From positions 1-37,759 of the forward strand of contig JADGAT010000049.1 of assembly GCA_015231885.1 (NCBI GenBank): 37,759 nt of DNA, given 5' to 3'. The notes below the pieces were generated by a model that searched no databases, was not told the origin of the DNA, and saw only the letters and a list, made by a program, of their open reading frames with translations. Positions 1 to 9,187 of the stretch are shown piece by piece. A program made the position numbers and the translations under genes. Origin of the DNA: SAR324 cluster bacterium (lineage in GTDB: Bacteria > SAR324 > NAC60-12). How positions within the stretch are numbered: the stretch's first letter is position 1; each line of letters starts with the position of its first letter.

Positions 1-80
1 CTTGTTTTCGAATGATATTCCTCTACTCCAAAAAAAACTGGCATAAGCGTTGCTGAAGGGAATTGGCAGCTTACCCGTAA

Positions 81-113
81 TTGACATTTTATCCAAATAA
101 TATTTGGATAAAA
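81..113 (+). promoter_or_regulatory. Promoter -35 and palindromic operator of polyol operon
   Basis: A consensus -35 hexamer TTGACA (81-86) is followed at once by a perfect 12-bp inverted repeat, TTTTATCCAAAT (87-98) and ATTTGGATAAAA (102-113), with a 3-nt spacer. The palindrome covers the expected -10 position, 36 nt before the binding-protein start. I infer an operator for a dimeric repressor or activator of the polyol transport genes. No regulator gene for it lies in the window, and the -10 itself is not clear. Confidence 0.6.
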
Positions 114-148
114 TTTATTCCATAATTTTAATGTAAGAGAGGAAAAAT

Positions 149-1459
149 ATGAAAAAGATCATAGCAAATTTAGCAATTCTAGCCATTGCAATGGCGATCT
201 CATTGAGCGCGGTTGCACAAACCAAGCTTACCATCGGAACAGTGAATAACGGAGACATGGTTCGCATGCAAAGTCTGGCGGACGAATTCAAAAGCAAAAA
301 CCCAGGTGTTGAATTGGTGTGGGTGACGTTAGAAGAAAACATGCTTCGCCAGCGTGTGACCATGGATATTGCTACCAAGGGAGGTCAGTTTGACGTGATG
401 ACTATCGGAACTTATGAAGTACCGATTTGGGGTAAAAAAGGATGGTTGGTGCCTCTCAACTTTGATGCGGCTTATGATGTTGATGATATTTTACCTCCAA
501 TTCGAAGTGGTCTCACTCTGGACGGGAAACTCTATGCTGCTCCTTTTTACGGTGAATCGTCCATGATCATGTACCGTAAAGATCTGGTATCTGGCGTGAA
601 TATGGACATGCCGCAGCAGCCTACCTGGGGACAAGTCTATGAAATTGCCAGAGCGATCCATGAAAAAGACAATGGAGCTTACGGGATTTGCCTGAGAGGA
701 AAAGCCGGTTGGGGAGAAAACGGTGCTCTTATAACCACATTAAGCAATGCATTTGGAGCACGCTGGTTTGATGAAAAGTGGAGGCCTCAGTTTGATCAAC
801 CAGAATGGAACCATGCTCTCAGTTTCTATGTAGACATGATGAACAAATATGGACCTCCGGGGGCATCCAGCAACGGATTCAACGAAAACCTCGCCCTTTT
901 CAACAGCGGCAAGTGTGGAATGTGGATTGACGCCACTGTGGCTGCAAGCTTTGTTACCAACCCTAAAGATTCCAAGGTTCACGACAAAGTCGATTTTGCA
1001 CAAGCTCCCTGTGCTGTAACTTGTCGGGGAGGAAACTGGTTGTGGGCATGGTCGCTAGCTATTCCTGCCGGGTCGAAACAATCGGATGCGGCCATGAAGT
1101 TCATTTCCTGGGCAACTTCGAAAGCTTATCTTGAATTAGTTGCCTCCAAAGAAGGATGGGCCAATGTCCCCCCTGGAACAAGAGCTTCATTGTATAAAAA
1201 TTCTGAATACCTAAACGCAGCACCTTTTGCTCAGATGACGTTGAATTCTATCAAATCAGCAGATCCTGTGAATGGAACTTTAAAGCCCAAACCTTATGTT
1301 GGTGTGCAATTTGCGGCCATCCCTGAATTTCAAGGGCTTGGAACTTCCGTTGGACAGCAATTCTCAGCAGCCTTGACTGGTAAGGTCTCAGTTAAAAAAG
1401 CTCTGGAGAATGCTCAGAGAATAGCAGACCGTATCATGCGTAAAGGCGGCTACTACTAA
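149..1459 (+). CDS. Polyol (mannitol/sorbitol) ABC transporter substrate-binding protein
   Basis: Periplasmic solute-binding protein of the extracellular family 1 type (436 aa) that would deliver a sugar alcohol to the permeases encoded next. Residues 1-23 form a Sec signal peptide (MKK, hydrophobic core, AVA|Q cleavage). The mature protein starts with a beta-strand and the repeated phrase LADEFKSKNPGVELVWV, typical of the family, and has the usual length. A purine-rich Shine-Dalgarno (AGAGAGGA) precedes the ATG. It is first in an operon with two permeases, mannitol dehydrogenase and an ATPase, which is the SmoEFGK/MtlEFGK arrangement, so mannitol or sorbitol is the likely ligand. Substrate is inferred from context and general similarity only. 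Confidence 0.88.
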   Translation: MKKIIANLAILAIAMAISLSAVAQTKLTIGTVNNGDMVRMQSLADEFKSKNPGVELVWVTLEENMLRQRVTMDIATKGGQFDVMTIGTYEVPIWGKKGWLVPLNFDAAYDVDDILPPIRSGLTLDGKLYAAPFYGESSMIMYRKDLVSGVNMDMPQQPTWGQVYEIARAIHEKDNGAYGICLRGKAGWGENGALITTLSNAFGARWFDEKWRPQFDQPEWNHALSFYVDMMNKYGPPGASSNGFNENLALFNSGKCGMWIDATVAASFVTNPKDSKVHDKVDFAQAPCAVTCRGGNWLWAWSLAIPAGSKQSDAAMKFISWATSKAYLELVASKEGWANVPPGTRASLYKNSEYLNAAPFAQMTLNSIKSADPVNGTLKPKPYVGVQFAAIPEFQGLGTSVGQQFSAALTGKVSVKKALENAQRIADRIMRKGGYY

Positions 1460-1492
1460 AATCTGATCAAAAACTTTTTAACTCTTTCAACT

Positions 1493-1547
1493 CTCTCCTG
1501 AGTGCTTCCGCATGGGTTCTCCTCGCCATCATGCGGAAGCAGGAGAG
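1493..1547 (+). promoter_or_regulatory. Strong intercistronic hairpin between binding protein and permease
   Basis: GCTTCCGCAT (1504-1513) pairs perfectly with ATGCGGAAGC (1531-1540), and CTCTCCT (1493-1499) pairs with AGGAGAG (1541-1547) across a small bulge, giving about 17 bp of stem. It lacks a following T-run, so it is more likely an mRNA-stabilising or attenuating element than a full terminator. Such hairpins commonly keep the binding protein expressed above the membrane subunits. It also argues that the first permease starts after it, at 1569. Confidence 0.65.
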
Positions 1548-1568
1548 TTCAACCAATGGAGGTTTTTT

Positions 1569-2441
1569 ATGGAACTTCGACGTTCTGATATCATTTTATC
1601 AAGACTAGCAGCAGGCCCGTCCATTCTGCTCTTATTTGTGTGGATGGCGGTCCCGTTAGCCATGACGATCTATTTTTCTTTTTTGAATTACAACCTGTTA
1701 GAACCGGGAATGGAACAGTGGACAGGTTTTCTGAATTACGAATTCTTTTTCTCCGATCCTGCTTTCGGGCAAGCATTGTTCAATACATTGGCGATGGTAG
1801 GAATGATTATCGTGTTTTCAGTAGTTCTTGGTCTTTTGACGGCTGTGCTGTTGAATCAAGATTTCTGGGGACGAGGTCTCACCCGTGTACTGGCAATCTC
1901 TCCTTTTTTTATCATGCCTACTGTCTCAGCACTCCTGTGGAAGAACATGCTGATGCATCCAGTTTCCGGTTTTTTTGCCTGGCTTTTTAGCGCTGTTAAT
2001 CTCGAACCCATTGATTGGTTATCGGATTTTCCTCTCGGCTCAATCATCATGATGATTACCTGGCAATGGATTCCATTTGCCGCACTGATTCTGTTGACGT
2101 CACTCCAATCGCTGGATGAATCGCAAGTAGAAGCAGCAAAGATTGATGGTGCTGGTCCCATCCGAATGTTTTTATATATCACGGTCCCGCACTTGATGCG
2201 TTCTGTTGTGGTAGTCGTGTTAATCGAATCCATCTTTTTATTGACCATTTTCGCAGAAATTTTTGTGACAACGGGAGGTGGTCCCGGGTTAGAGACCACA
2301 AACATTGCTTTTCTAGTGTATTCCCAGGCATTGCTCCAGTTTGATGTTGGAGGTGCTGCTGCCGGTGGAGTGGTTGCTGTTATTTTAGCTAATATTGTCG
2401 CTATTTTTTTGATGCGGATGATTGGAAAAAATCTAGATTGA
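1569..2441 (+). CDS. Polyol ABC transporter permease 1 (MalF-like)
   Basis: Inner-membrane permease (290 aa) of the MalF/SmoF type. It has about six hydrophobic segments, the first at residues 12-35. The ATPase-contacting EAA loop reads EAAKIDGAGPIRMFLYITVP near residue 195. The ATG at 1569 is chosen over an in-frame start at 1512 because GGAGG lies 6 nt upstream (1558-1562) and the earlier start would fall inside the hairpin stem. It is followed after 9 nt by the second permease, with which it would form the heterodimeric channel. Confidence 0.87.
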   Translation: MELRRSDIILSRLAAGPSILLLFVWMAVPLAMTIYFSFLNYNLLEPGMEQWTGFLNYEFFFSDPAFGQALFNTLAMVGMIIVFSVVLGLLTAVLLNQDFWGRGLTRVLAISPFFIMPTVSALLWKNMLMHPVSGFFAWLFSAVNLEPIDWLSDFPLGSIIMMITWQWIPFAALILLTSLQSLDESQVEAAKIDGAGPIRMFLYITVPHLMRSVVVVVLIESIFLLTIFAEIFVTTGGGPGLETTNIAFLVYSQALLQFDVGGAAAGGVVAVILANIVAIFLMRMIGKNLD

Positions 2442-2450
2442 AAAGGGATT

Positions 2451-3278
2451 ATGACAAATAACAAAAATTATCAAAAAACGCTGTTCACATTTACAGGTTG
2501 GTTCGTCTCATTATTGTTGTTCTTTCCGATATTCTGGATGATTCACACATCGTTTAAGACAGAACTCGACGCATTTTCCATGCCTCCCAGTTTTTTCTTT
2601 TTTGACGCGACTTTAGAAAATTATGGAATCGTTCAGGAACGGAGCAACTATTTTCATTTTTCGATGAATTCAGTGATTCTGTCTTTTGGTTCTACTTTTC
2701 TGGGATTGCTGATTGCCATACCAGCTGCATTGGCAATGGCATTCAGGCCCAGCAAAAGGACACGCGGGACTTTGCTTTGGATTCTATCAACCAAGATGAT
2801 GCCTCCGGTTGGGGTTTTGGTTCCTCTGTACCTGATCTTCCGGGATTTTAAACTTCTGGACACCCGTATAGGACTGACTCTTGTCCTCATGATGATCAAT
2901 CTGCCGATCATTGTCTGGATGCTCTACACATATTTCAAGGAAGTGCCGCATCCCTTACTGGAAGCTGCCAGGTTGGACGGGGCAAACTTGTGGCAGGAAA
3001 TCAGGCATGTACTGGTTCCCATCACTTTTGGGGGAATTGCTTCAACCTTTTTGCTATCTGTTATCTTTGCCTGGAATGAAGCTTTCTGGACCTTGAACTT
3101 AACAGCATCGGACGCCGCTCCCCTGACAGCTTTTATTGCCTCTTATTCAAGTCCCGAAGGACTTTTTTGGGCGAAACTTTCAGCAGCTTCTACAATGGCA
3201 GTAGCACCGATCCTGATGTTTGGATGGTTCAGTCAACGACAGTTGGTACAGGGTATGACATTCGGGGCCGTCAAATGA
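2451..3278 (+). CDS. Polyol ABC transporter permease 2 (MalG-like)
   Basis: Inner-membrane permease (275 aa) of the MalG/SmoG type. It begins with a hydrophobic helix (residues 12-29), contains the conserved FWMIHTSFKTELDAF segment typical of MalG proteins, and carries the EAA loop EAARLDGANLWQEIRHVLVP around residue 165. An AAAGGG Shine-Dalgarno overlaps the end of permease 1, which implies translational coupling. It would pair with permease 1 and the ATPase at 5071 to import a sugar alcohol. Confidence 0.87.
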   Translation: MTNNKNYQKTLFTFTGWFVSLLLFFPIFWMIHTSFKTELDAFSMPPSFFFFDATLENYGIVQERSNYFHFSMNSVILSFGSTFLGLLIAIPAALAMAFRPSKRTRGTLLWILSTKMMPPVGVLVPLYLIFRDFKLLDTRIGLTLVLMMINLPIIVWMLYTYFKEVPHPLLEAARLDGANLWQEIRHVLVPITFGGIASTFLLSVIFAWNEAFWTLNLTASDAAPLTAFIASYSSPEGLFWAKLSAASTMAVAPILMFGWFSQRQLVQGMTFGAVK

Positions 3279-3332
3279 TCATGAACGCATGGCTGTTGCA
3301 ATTACATTAACTTTCATTCAGGAAATACAATC

Positions 3333-4844
3333 ATGTTAGAAACCATCCATCCAGATTCAAAAAAAATGACCAGGCTACTGAATTCCGAATCTCTGGTACA
3401 CCTCTCAACAGAAGTAAGTATCCCTAATTATGACCGTCAGCACATAAAGCATGGCATTGTTCATATCGGAGTGGGAGGATTTCATCGGGCACATCAGGCA
3501 CTCTACACCGATGATTTGTTTCAAAACCATGGGATAACGAGTTGGGGAATCTGTGGAGTTGGCCTGCTTCCTCAAGATAAACAAATGGAGAAAGCACTGA
3601 GAAAACAGGATTTCCTCTATACTTTAATTGAACGCCATTATGATCAGGAAAAGGCTCGAGTTATCGGATCATTGATAGACTACCTGTATGCTCCGGAAAA
3701 TCCCGGTGCCGTCCTGGAAAAGATGGTATCTGAAGATACAAAAATCGTATCTCTCACAATTACGGAAGGAGGGTATTGCTATAACGAAGGAACCGGGGAA
3801 TTCGATTCGTCTCACCCTTATGTCAAGCATGATCTCGAAAATCCGCAGCACCCCATAGGTGTTTTTGGCTTTCTGGTGGAAGCCCTCCATCAGCGTTGTA
3901 AAAAGGGGGTTCCTCCTTTTACCATTTTGTCTTGTGACAATTTGCAAAGTAATGGAGACCTCACCAAAAAGATGGTTATCTCTTTTGCACAGCTCAGGGA
4001 TTGCTCCTTGAGTCAGTGGATTTCTAAACAGGTGACTTTTCCCAACTGCATGGTCGATCGCATTACCCCTATGACCACAGATGAAGACAAATCTGTGGTT
4101 TTAGAAAAATGGGGAATTCAGGATGAATGGCCTGTGATTGCCGAATCTTTCAACCAGTGGGTTATCGAAGACCGTTTTTGTAATGGAAGACCACCTTGGG
4201 ACTTGGTTGGTGTACAAATGACGGGGGATGTTCTTCCTTACGAAAAAATGAAAATCCGTCTCCTCAATGCCAGTCATAGTGCTGCTACTTACCTGGCCTA
4301 TTTAGACGGATATGATTATTTTTACAAGGCAATCTCAGATCCGCTGTACCGCGAGTACCTGGGACGGATGATGAATGAGGAAATCACTCCATTATTGCCA
4401 GCAGTGCCGGGTATTGATCTCACAGAGTATAAAAAAACCTTGCTGGAGCGATTTGGAAACCCATCCGTTAAAGATCATTTGAACCGGATTTGTATGGACG
4501 GTTCTTCTAAAATGCCCAAGTTCATCCTCCCTTCCATACAGGAACATCTCCAGCAGGGAAACACACCTCGGCTGCTTTCACTGGCCGTTGCCGGATGGTT
4601 TCGTTTCTTGTCTGCTGAAAACGAAAAAGGAGAAACGATTCCTATCAATGATCCCATGGCAGAGATACTGGTCGAAAAAGCGAAAGCAGGAAAGGAACAT
4701 CCTAGTTCCTTACTGGGCATCACGGAAATATTTGGAGAATTGTTACCCAATTCCCAGAGCTTTGTCGATTCGTTGACCAGGGATCTTGAAAGTCTTTATC
4801 AAAAAGGAGCACGTGCTACTCTACAGGAAGCATTGAATCAATAA
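3333..4844 (+). CDS. mtlK: Mannitol 2-dehydrogenase (polyol dehydrogenase family)
   Basis: NAD-dependent cytoplasmic long-chain polyol dehydrogenase (503 aa, normal for the family) that oxidises mannitol to fructose, possibly also arabitol or sorbitol. The N-terminal Rossmann motif is GIVHIGVGGFHRAHQALYTD (41-60). The catalytic signature K-x4-N-x2-H is K307-N312-H315 in KIRLLNASH, matching the family's Lys-Asn-His set. A weak CAGGAA Shine-Dalgarno precedes the ATG; a second ATG at 3366 is possible but would shorten the N-terminus. It lies 54 nt after the permeases, linking uptake to the first catabolic step. No fructokinase is present here. The symbol follows alphaproteobacterial usage and could equally be mtlD. 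Confidence 0.87.
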   Translation: MLETIHPDSKKMTRLLNSESLVHLSTEVSIPNYDRQHIKHGIVHIGVGGFHRAHQALYTDDLFQNHGITSWGICGVGLLPQDKQMEKALRKQDFLYTLIERHYDQEKARVIGSLIDYLYAPENPGAVLEKMVSEDTKIVSLTITEGGYCYNEGTGEFDSSHPYVKHDLENPQHPIGVFGFLVEALHQRCKKGVPPFTILSCDNLQSNGDLTKKMVISFAQLRDCSLSQWISKQVTFPNCMVDRITPMTTDEDKSVVLEKWGIQDEWPVIAESFNQWVIEDRFCNGRPPWDLVGVQMTGDVLPYEKMKIRLLNASHSAATYLAYLDGYDYFYKAISDPLYREYLGRMMNEEITPLLPAVPGIDLTEYKKTLLERFGNPSVKDHLNRICMDGSSKMPKFILPSIQEHLQQGNTPRLLSLAVAGWFRFLSAENEKGETIPINDPMAEILVEKAKAGKEHPSSLLGITEIFGELLPNSQSFVDSLTRDLESLYQKGARATLQEALNQ

Positions 4845-4886
4845 CTCTACTAAGTAACTGAATCGTAAGTTATTTTTACATGTTGA

Positions 4887-5060
4887 GTGTTGAGTAGGAA
4901 AATTAATGACAAAAAATTGGTTTCTAGCATACAGTGGAAAACCTTAGCGGTGTATCGGCGAGTGCATAATCTAGATGAGGCAGGAATGCTGCAATGGGTC
5001 GATCACAATTCAGAATTTTTAAGGGAATTATGTTTTTTCAATAACCCTATGCAAATTTAA
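4887..5060 (+). CDS. Possible small ORF or gene remnant in the polyol operon
   Basis: Between the dehydrogenase and the ATPase an open frame of 57 codons starts at GTG 4887 (or TTG 4890) and ends at TAA 5058-5060. The translation looks protein-like in its second half (WKTLAVYRRVHNLDEAGMLQ and onward) and stops 10 nt before the ATPase ATG. There is no convincing ribosome binding site. I do not recognise it. It could be a short cotranscribed protein, a decayed gene, or chance. Confidence 0.25.
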   Translation: MLSRKINDKKLVSSIQWKTLAVYRRVHNLDEAGMLQWVDHNSEFLRELCFFNNPMQI

Positions 5061-5070
5061 GGAGAAGAAA

Positions 5071-6165
5071 ATGGCAACAGTAACTTTGAAAAAAATATCT
5101 AAATCTTACGGAGATCTGGAGATTGTTCATGGTATCGATCTCGATGTCAAAGATGATGAATTTGTGGTTTTGCTGGGTCCTTCCGGTTGTGGAAAATCGA
5201 CGACTTTACGAATGGTGGCGGGACTGGAGGATATTACAGGAGGGGAACTCAAGATTGGAGACCGAGTAGTCAATGATGTGGCTCCCAAAGATCGTCAAAT
5301 TGCGATGGTTTTTCAGAATTATGCCTTGTATCCACACATGACCGTTGCTCAGAATATGGCGTTTGGACTCAAACTGCAAAGAATGCCAAAGACGGAAATT
5401 CAGCAAAAGGTGGATGAGGTATCAAAAATTCTCCAATTGGGACCATTGCTCGATCGACGCCCTGCTGATCTTTCTGGAGGACAACGGCAGCGGGTCGCTA
5501 TGGGACGTGCTATGGTACGGACACCAGAAGTTTTTTTGTTTGATGAACCTCTCTCCAATCTGGATGCTAAATTACGGACTCACATGCGTCTTGAGATTCA
5601 AAGGCTCCACCGTCAGCTGAAAACCACGACCCTTTATGTGACCCATGATCAGATCGAAGCCATGACCTTAGCGGACCGAATTGTGATCATGAGGGATGGA
5701 TATATTGAGCAAATAGGCTCCCCAAAAGAAGTATTTGATCACCCGAATAATATTTTTGTGGCCACTTTTATTGGCAGTCCCGCTATGAACTTGATCCCAA
5801 TGAAAACAAAAAATGGAATGGATGGATTGACTTTGGAGTCAGACTCTATCCAGTTTCCGCTTCCAGAAAAGGAAGGTCACCAAGTACAGGCGAATATGGA
5901 TGTTCTCGTAGGAATTCGTCCTACAGATATGAACCTTGCTCACAAGGATGATGGCATTGCACCGCAATGGAAATTTGATGCGAAAGTTGAGGTGACGGAG
6001 TTATTGGGGGCAGAAGCCTTACTGGATCTCAGAATCGGAGGCCAGGAAATCATGGGCCAAGTGGAAGGAAAGGATATGCCGGAACTAGATGCTAATATCC
6101 AAATTACTTTCAATACGGAGGCTCTGCATATTTTTGATAAAGCTTCCGAAAAAGCTATCTATTGA
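5071..6165 (+). CDS. ABC transporter ATPase, MalK/UgpC/SmoK type
   Basis: Cytoplasmic ATPase (364 aa) energising the polyol importer. Seen in order: Walker [10 protein letters not shown] (36-44), Q-loop FQN (Q82), signature LSGGQRQ (134-140), Walker B VFLFDE with catalytic E159, D-loop SNLD, H-loop THD (H192), then a C-terminal regulatory extension with OB/TOBE-like strands ending [13 protein letters not shown]. That extension is typical of the carbohydrate-importer ATPases. A strong AAGGAG lies just before the ATG. It is separated from the dehydrogenase by 226 nt but is in the same direction, completing the four-component importer. Confidence 0.9.
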   Translation: MATVTLKKISKSYGDLEIVHGIDLDVKDDEFVVLLGPSGCGKSTTLRMVAGLEDITGGELKIGDRVVNDVAPKDRQIAMVFQNYALYPHMTVAQNMAFGLKLQRMPKTEIQQKVDEVSKILQLGPLLDRRPADLSGGQRQRVAMGRAMVRTPEVFLFDEPLSNLDAKLRTHMRLEIQRLHRQLKTTTLYVTHDQIEAMTLADRIVIMRDGYIEQIGSPKEVFDHPNNIFVATFIGSPAMNLIPMKTKNGMDGLTLESDSIQFPLPEKEGHQVQANMDVLVGIRPTDMNLAHKDDGIAPQWKFDAKVEVTELLGAEALLDLRIGGQEIMGQVEGKDMPELDANIQITFNTEALHIFDKASEKAIY

Positions 6166-6178
6166 TTCTGAATGTCTG

Positions 6179-6204
6179 GTTATGAACTGATTATAACGCT
6201 TTTT
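6179..6204 (+). terminator. Weak candidate terminator after the polyol operon
   Basis: GTTAT (6179-6183) and ATAAC (6193-6197) can form a 5-bp stem, followed by GC and five T residues (6200-6204). It lies 14 nt after the ATPase stop, at the end of the operon. The stem is AT-rich and short, so the call is tentative. Confidence 0.35.
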
Positions 6205-6294
6205 GGGAAGGGATCAAATTGTCCTGAAATATTGAACCTGTTGATAGATGTTAGAAGTTCCAAATTTCAACATCACTGATCAACAGGGACAATT

Positions 6295-6859
6295 ATGACA
6301 ACTCAAAACCTATCCACTCGCCCAAATCGCACCATTTGTTTAGCTATCACGGTGGAATTGTACTTACAAATCATTCTGAATGCCGTTGCTTTTCGAAAAT
6401 ACCTCAATGGACAAATCGAAGTTTGTCATGAGTTATTTCCTGGTGAAATCCTCATTGGCTATCGAATGAAAGATATCTATTACTCAAAGAAACAAAACAT
6501 CCCAATCCACGATCCTTCCATCTTTTGTTATCCCCTACATGACAGGACTTGTTGAGCATGTTGAAAATGCTTTATTTCTCAGAAAGTTTTCCGTCCGTTT
6601 TTGGGGGTTAATCCACGTATTTGGTCGCAACTCTATGTATTGGTTCCGGATGGAACAATCACTTGAACGCAATAGCCTTGTTGGAACCACTATCCCAAAT
6701 CCACAACAGCTGCCACAACATTTAAGTTCCGATGAAAAACATTCCTGGGTTTCCGGAAAAAAAGTGTATGTTGCCACTACTGTAGAACAACAGTGCATTT
6801 TTGGTGTATCCATCGCAGAAAATACTGGAGAAAAATCCATTATAATCAGAATGATTTAA
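6295..6859 (+). pseudogene. Degenerate transposase-like remnant
   Basis: Two overlapping open frames appear to be pieces of one protein. Frame 1 (6295-6555) begins MTTQNLSTRPNRTICLAITV. Frame 2 (usable from about 6520, ending at 6859) continues PSFVIPYMTGLVEHVENALF and reaches SSDEKHSWVSGKKVYVATTV, which looks like the segment carrying the first catalytic Asp of a DDE transposase. The frame change implies a frameshift or small deletion near 6510-6540. The protein then breaks off at a stop soon after GVSIAENTGEKS, so the C-terminal catalytic part is missing. Inverted repeats CCTGTTGAT (6237-6245) and ATCAACAGG (6279-6287) just upstream may be remains of an element end. The family call rests on my recollection of similar transposases and needs a search. 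Confidence 0.5.
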
Positions 6860-7006
6860 AATCGGCAAAGAGAATCAGCAACTCCAAATTGATATTAAAA
6901 AGTAGGCTCAATTGTCCTGGTTTATTAGTTTGCACTAATCAGCGAATTACAATATAAAAAAATTGACAATATTTGAGATTCACTACTCTTTAATCAAGCA
7001 TTGGCG

Positions 7007-8965
7007 ATGACCGAAAAAACTAAAATATTAATAGTTGATGACAAGGCTGAAAATTTATTTGCCCTCCAACAGATCCTTGGCAGCTTGAAGATAGAAATCA
7101 TTGAAGCTTCCAACGGTAATGAAGCACTGACCGCTCTGTTGTATCATTCGTTTGCTCTGGTAATACTGGATGTGCATATGCCTGGGATGAATGGATTCGA
7201 GGTAGCAGAATTCATGAGGGGACAACAGGAAACAAAAAAGATTCCCATTATTTTTTTATCAGCTATTTTTGCCTCAGAACACCATCAACTCAAAGGCTAC
7301 GAATCGGGTGCTATTGATTTCATAACAAAGCCATTTCCGCCCAAAGTATTGATCAATAAAGTTAAAATTTTTGTAGAATTTTATGAGCAAAAGCAGATCC
7401 TGCAAAAAGAAATTGAGGAACGGAAAAAATCTGAGATCGCATTAAGAGAAAGTGAAGAAAGGTATCGATCTTTAGTAGAAGCCACTACGTCCATAATATG
7501 GTCTGCCGATTCGTCGGGAGGTTTTGTGGTGCCACAACCTTCTTGGGAAAAATATACGGGGCAACCGTGGGAGGAGTACAAAGATTTCGGCTGGACAAAA
7601 AAAATTCATTCTGACGATATTGAACGGCTATTACAGGGATGGGAAAAGGCCTGCCAGGAAATCTCGGTTTATGAAAGCCATGGGCGTCTTTGGAATAGCC
7701 GTTTGGAGGATTGGCGTGATTTTCAAGTAAAAGCAGTTCCCATTATGGAAACAGATGGTTCATTACGCGAGTGGGTTGGGATCATCGAAGACATCACCGA
7801 ACAGAAGCAATTGGAAGCTCAACTCTTGCAGTCTCAAAAAATGGACGCGTTGGGAACTTTGGCAGGAGGAATTGCGCATGAGTTCAATAATATTCTGGCT
7901 GCCATGCAGGGGTATGGAGAACTGTTACTGGTAGAGCTGCCAGAGGGGAGTATCGAAAAAGATTATGCGGCAAACATATACCAGGCAGGAAAACGAGCTC
8001 AGGATCTGGTTCTGCAAATCCTTACTTTCAGTCGAATGGATCTTGGACAACGCAGCGTTTATGATATACCTCCCTTGATTAAGGAGGCTATTAAAATGAT
8101 GAAGGCCACCATACCGTCCTCAATTCAAATAGAGCAGGATATTGATTCGCATTGCTCTCCTATTCTGGCAAATCCCACACAAATCAATCAAGTTCTGCTG
8201 AATCTCTGTACCAACGCCTTCCATGCTATGGGAAAAGAAGGGGGAGTATTGAGGATTACTCTGAAAGAAAAAAAATACGAAGCAGAAGAGGTCTTTTTAT
8301 CTGCACTGAAAGCCGGCTCTTATTTGAATCTCACAGTGAGTGACACAGGTTGCGGCATGTCTGCTAAAGTACAGGAAAAAATTTTTGATCCGTTTTTCAC
8401 AACTAAAGAAGTTGGTGAAGGGACAGGGCTTGGGATGTCGGTGGTCCATAGCATTGTGGAACAACATGAAGGATTGATTACCGTAGACAGTCAGCTCGCT
8501 TCAGACCAATATCCCGGAAGAACAACGATTCAAATCTACTTTCCTGTTGTAAAAGCTGAAAAACAGGAAGGGAAACAGGAAGAATCCATTTTAGCCAAAG
8601 AGAGAAACCATATTTTAGTGTTAGATGAAAGTCCTATGCTGACTAAATTTTATCAAAAAGCTCTAAAACGAATGGGCTATGAGGTCACAACTTTCAATGA
8701 GTGTGCTGATGCCTTGGAAGAGTTTCAACGCAATACGGACAAATATGATTTGGTATTCATGGAATATTCAATGAAACTGCTGGATGGTAACAATTTAGTT
8801 CCGTACCTTTTGAAAACCAGACCCAATGTTCCTATTATTTTGGCGGTAGAACATACTGATGCAATTATGGAAATAAAAAGAAACACAAAAGGAGTTCGTG
8901 CGTATGCCATCAAACCCTTAGAAATCAAAGACCTTCTTCCGCTCATTCAGAAAATTCTAAAATGA
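7007..8965 (+). CDS. Hybrid sensor kinase: REC-PAS-HisKA-HATPase-pseudoreceiver
   Basis: Soluble two-component protein (652 aa from ATG 7007; a TTG at 7001 is in frame). Residues 5-120 are a receiver with acidic pair DD, phosphoacceptor D55 ([10 protein letters not shown]) and K108. A coiled linker leads to a PAS domain at about 150-265, ending in the PAC-type phrase [15 protein letters not shown]. The kinase core has the H-box [10 protein letters not shown] (H291), N-box [12 protein letters not shown] (around 398), G1 SDTGCGM and G2 EGTGLGM (around 471). The C-terminal receiver-like domain (535-652) keeps an acidic pair (DE) and K636 but has Glu at the phosphoacceptor position (FMEYSM, E586). 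No transmembrane segment is seen, so the input is cytoplasmic. There is no clear Shine-Dalgarno. Confidence 0.9.
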   Translation: MTEKTKILIVDDKAENLFALQQILGSLKIEIIEASNGNEALTALLYHSFALVILDVHMPGMNGFEVAEFMRGQQETKKIPIIFLSAIFASEHHQLKGYESGAIDFITKPFPPKVLINKVKIFVEFYEQKQILQKEIEERKKSEIALRESEERYRSLVEATTSIIWSADSSGGFVVPQPSWEKYTGQPWEEYKDFGWTKKIHSDDIERLLQGWEKACQEISVYESHGRLWNSRLEDWRDFQVKAVPIMETDGSLREWVGIIEDITEQKQLEAQLLQSQKMDALGTLAGGIAHEFNNILAAMQGYGELLLVELPEGSIEKDYAANIYQAGKRAQDLVLQILTFSRMDLGQRSVYDIPPLIKEAIKMMKATIPSSIQIEQDIDSHCSPILANPTQINQVLLNLCTNAFHAMGKEGGVLRITLKEKKYEAEEVFLSALKAGSYLNLTVSDTGCGMSAKVQEKIFDPFFTTKEVGEGTGLGMSVVHSIVEQHEGLITVDSQLASDQYPGRTTIQIYFPVVKAEKQEGKQEESILAKERNHILVLDESPMLTKFYQKALKRMGYEVTTFNECADALEEFQRNTDKYDLVFMEYSMKLLDGNNLVPYLLKTRPNVPIILAVEHTDAIMEIKRNTKGVRAYAIKPLEIKDLLPLIQKILK

Positions 8966-9055
8966 AATTGGAGCCTTCTCTACACTTTTTACCAAGGAGC
9001 AACAACTTTAGTTCTTTTAAAATTGAATATTCCACAACTTTGTGCAATCAATATC

Positions 9056-9064
9056 TGATATAAT
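9056..9064 (+). promoter_or_regulatory. Extended -10 promoter candidate for the rrf2-hemerythrin operon
   Basis: TGATATAAT (9056-9064) is a perfect extended -10 element (TGnTATAAT) about 124 nt before the Rrf2 start. No good -35 is seen. Two direct copies of CCATTTCAT (9149-9157 and 9167-9175) sit between it and the gene and could be regulator half-sites, which is speculative. Confidence 0.4.
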
Positions 9065-9187
9065 TATTTTATACTTGCATTGTTTCATTTAGGACTACTG
9101 GAACTGAAATAGTAATCAATGGATGTGCAAGGTATCCAGTACGGTGCTCCATTTCATATATGCAAACCATTTCATTGAGATGTACCC

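Noticed and set aside
1512..1568. Longer N-terminus for the first permease
   Set aside because: The frame extends upstream, but that part lies in the intercistronic hairpin, and a good ribosome binding site supports the start at 1569.
1856..2464. Long minus-strand frame opposite the first permease (202 codons)
   Set aside because: Its translation is low in protein-like features and mirrors the codon structure of the permease, so it is a shadow frame.
9149..9175. Direct repeats CCATTTCAT as a defined Rrf2 operator
   Set aside because: Only two 9-bp direct copies without dyad symmetry; too weak to list as an operator, so only mentioned with the promoter.
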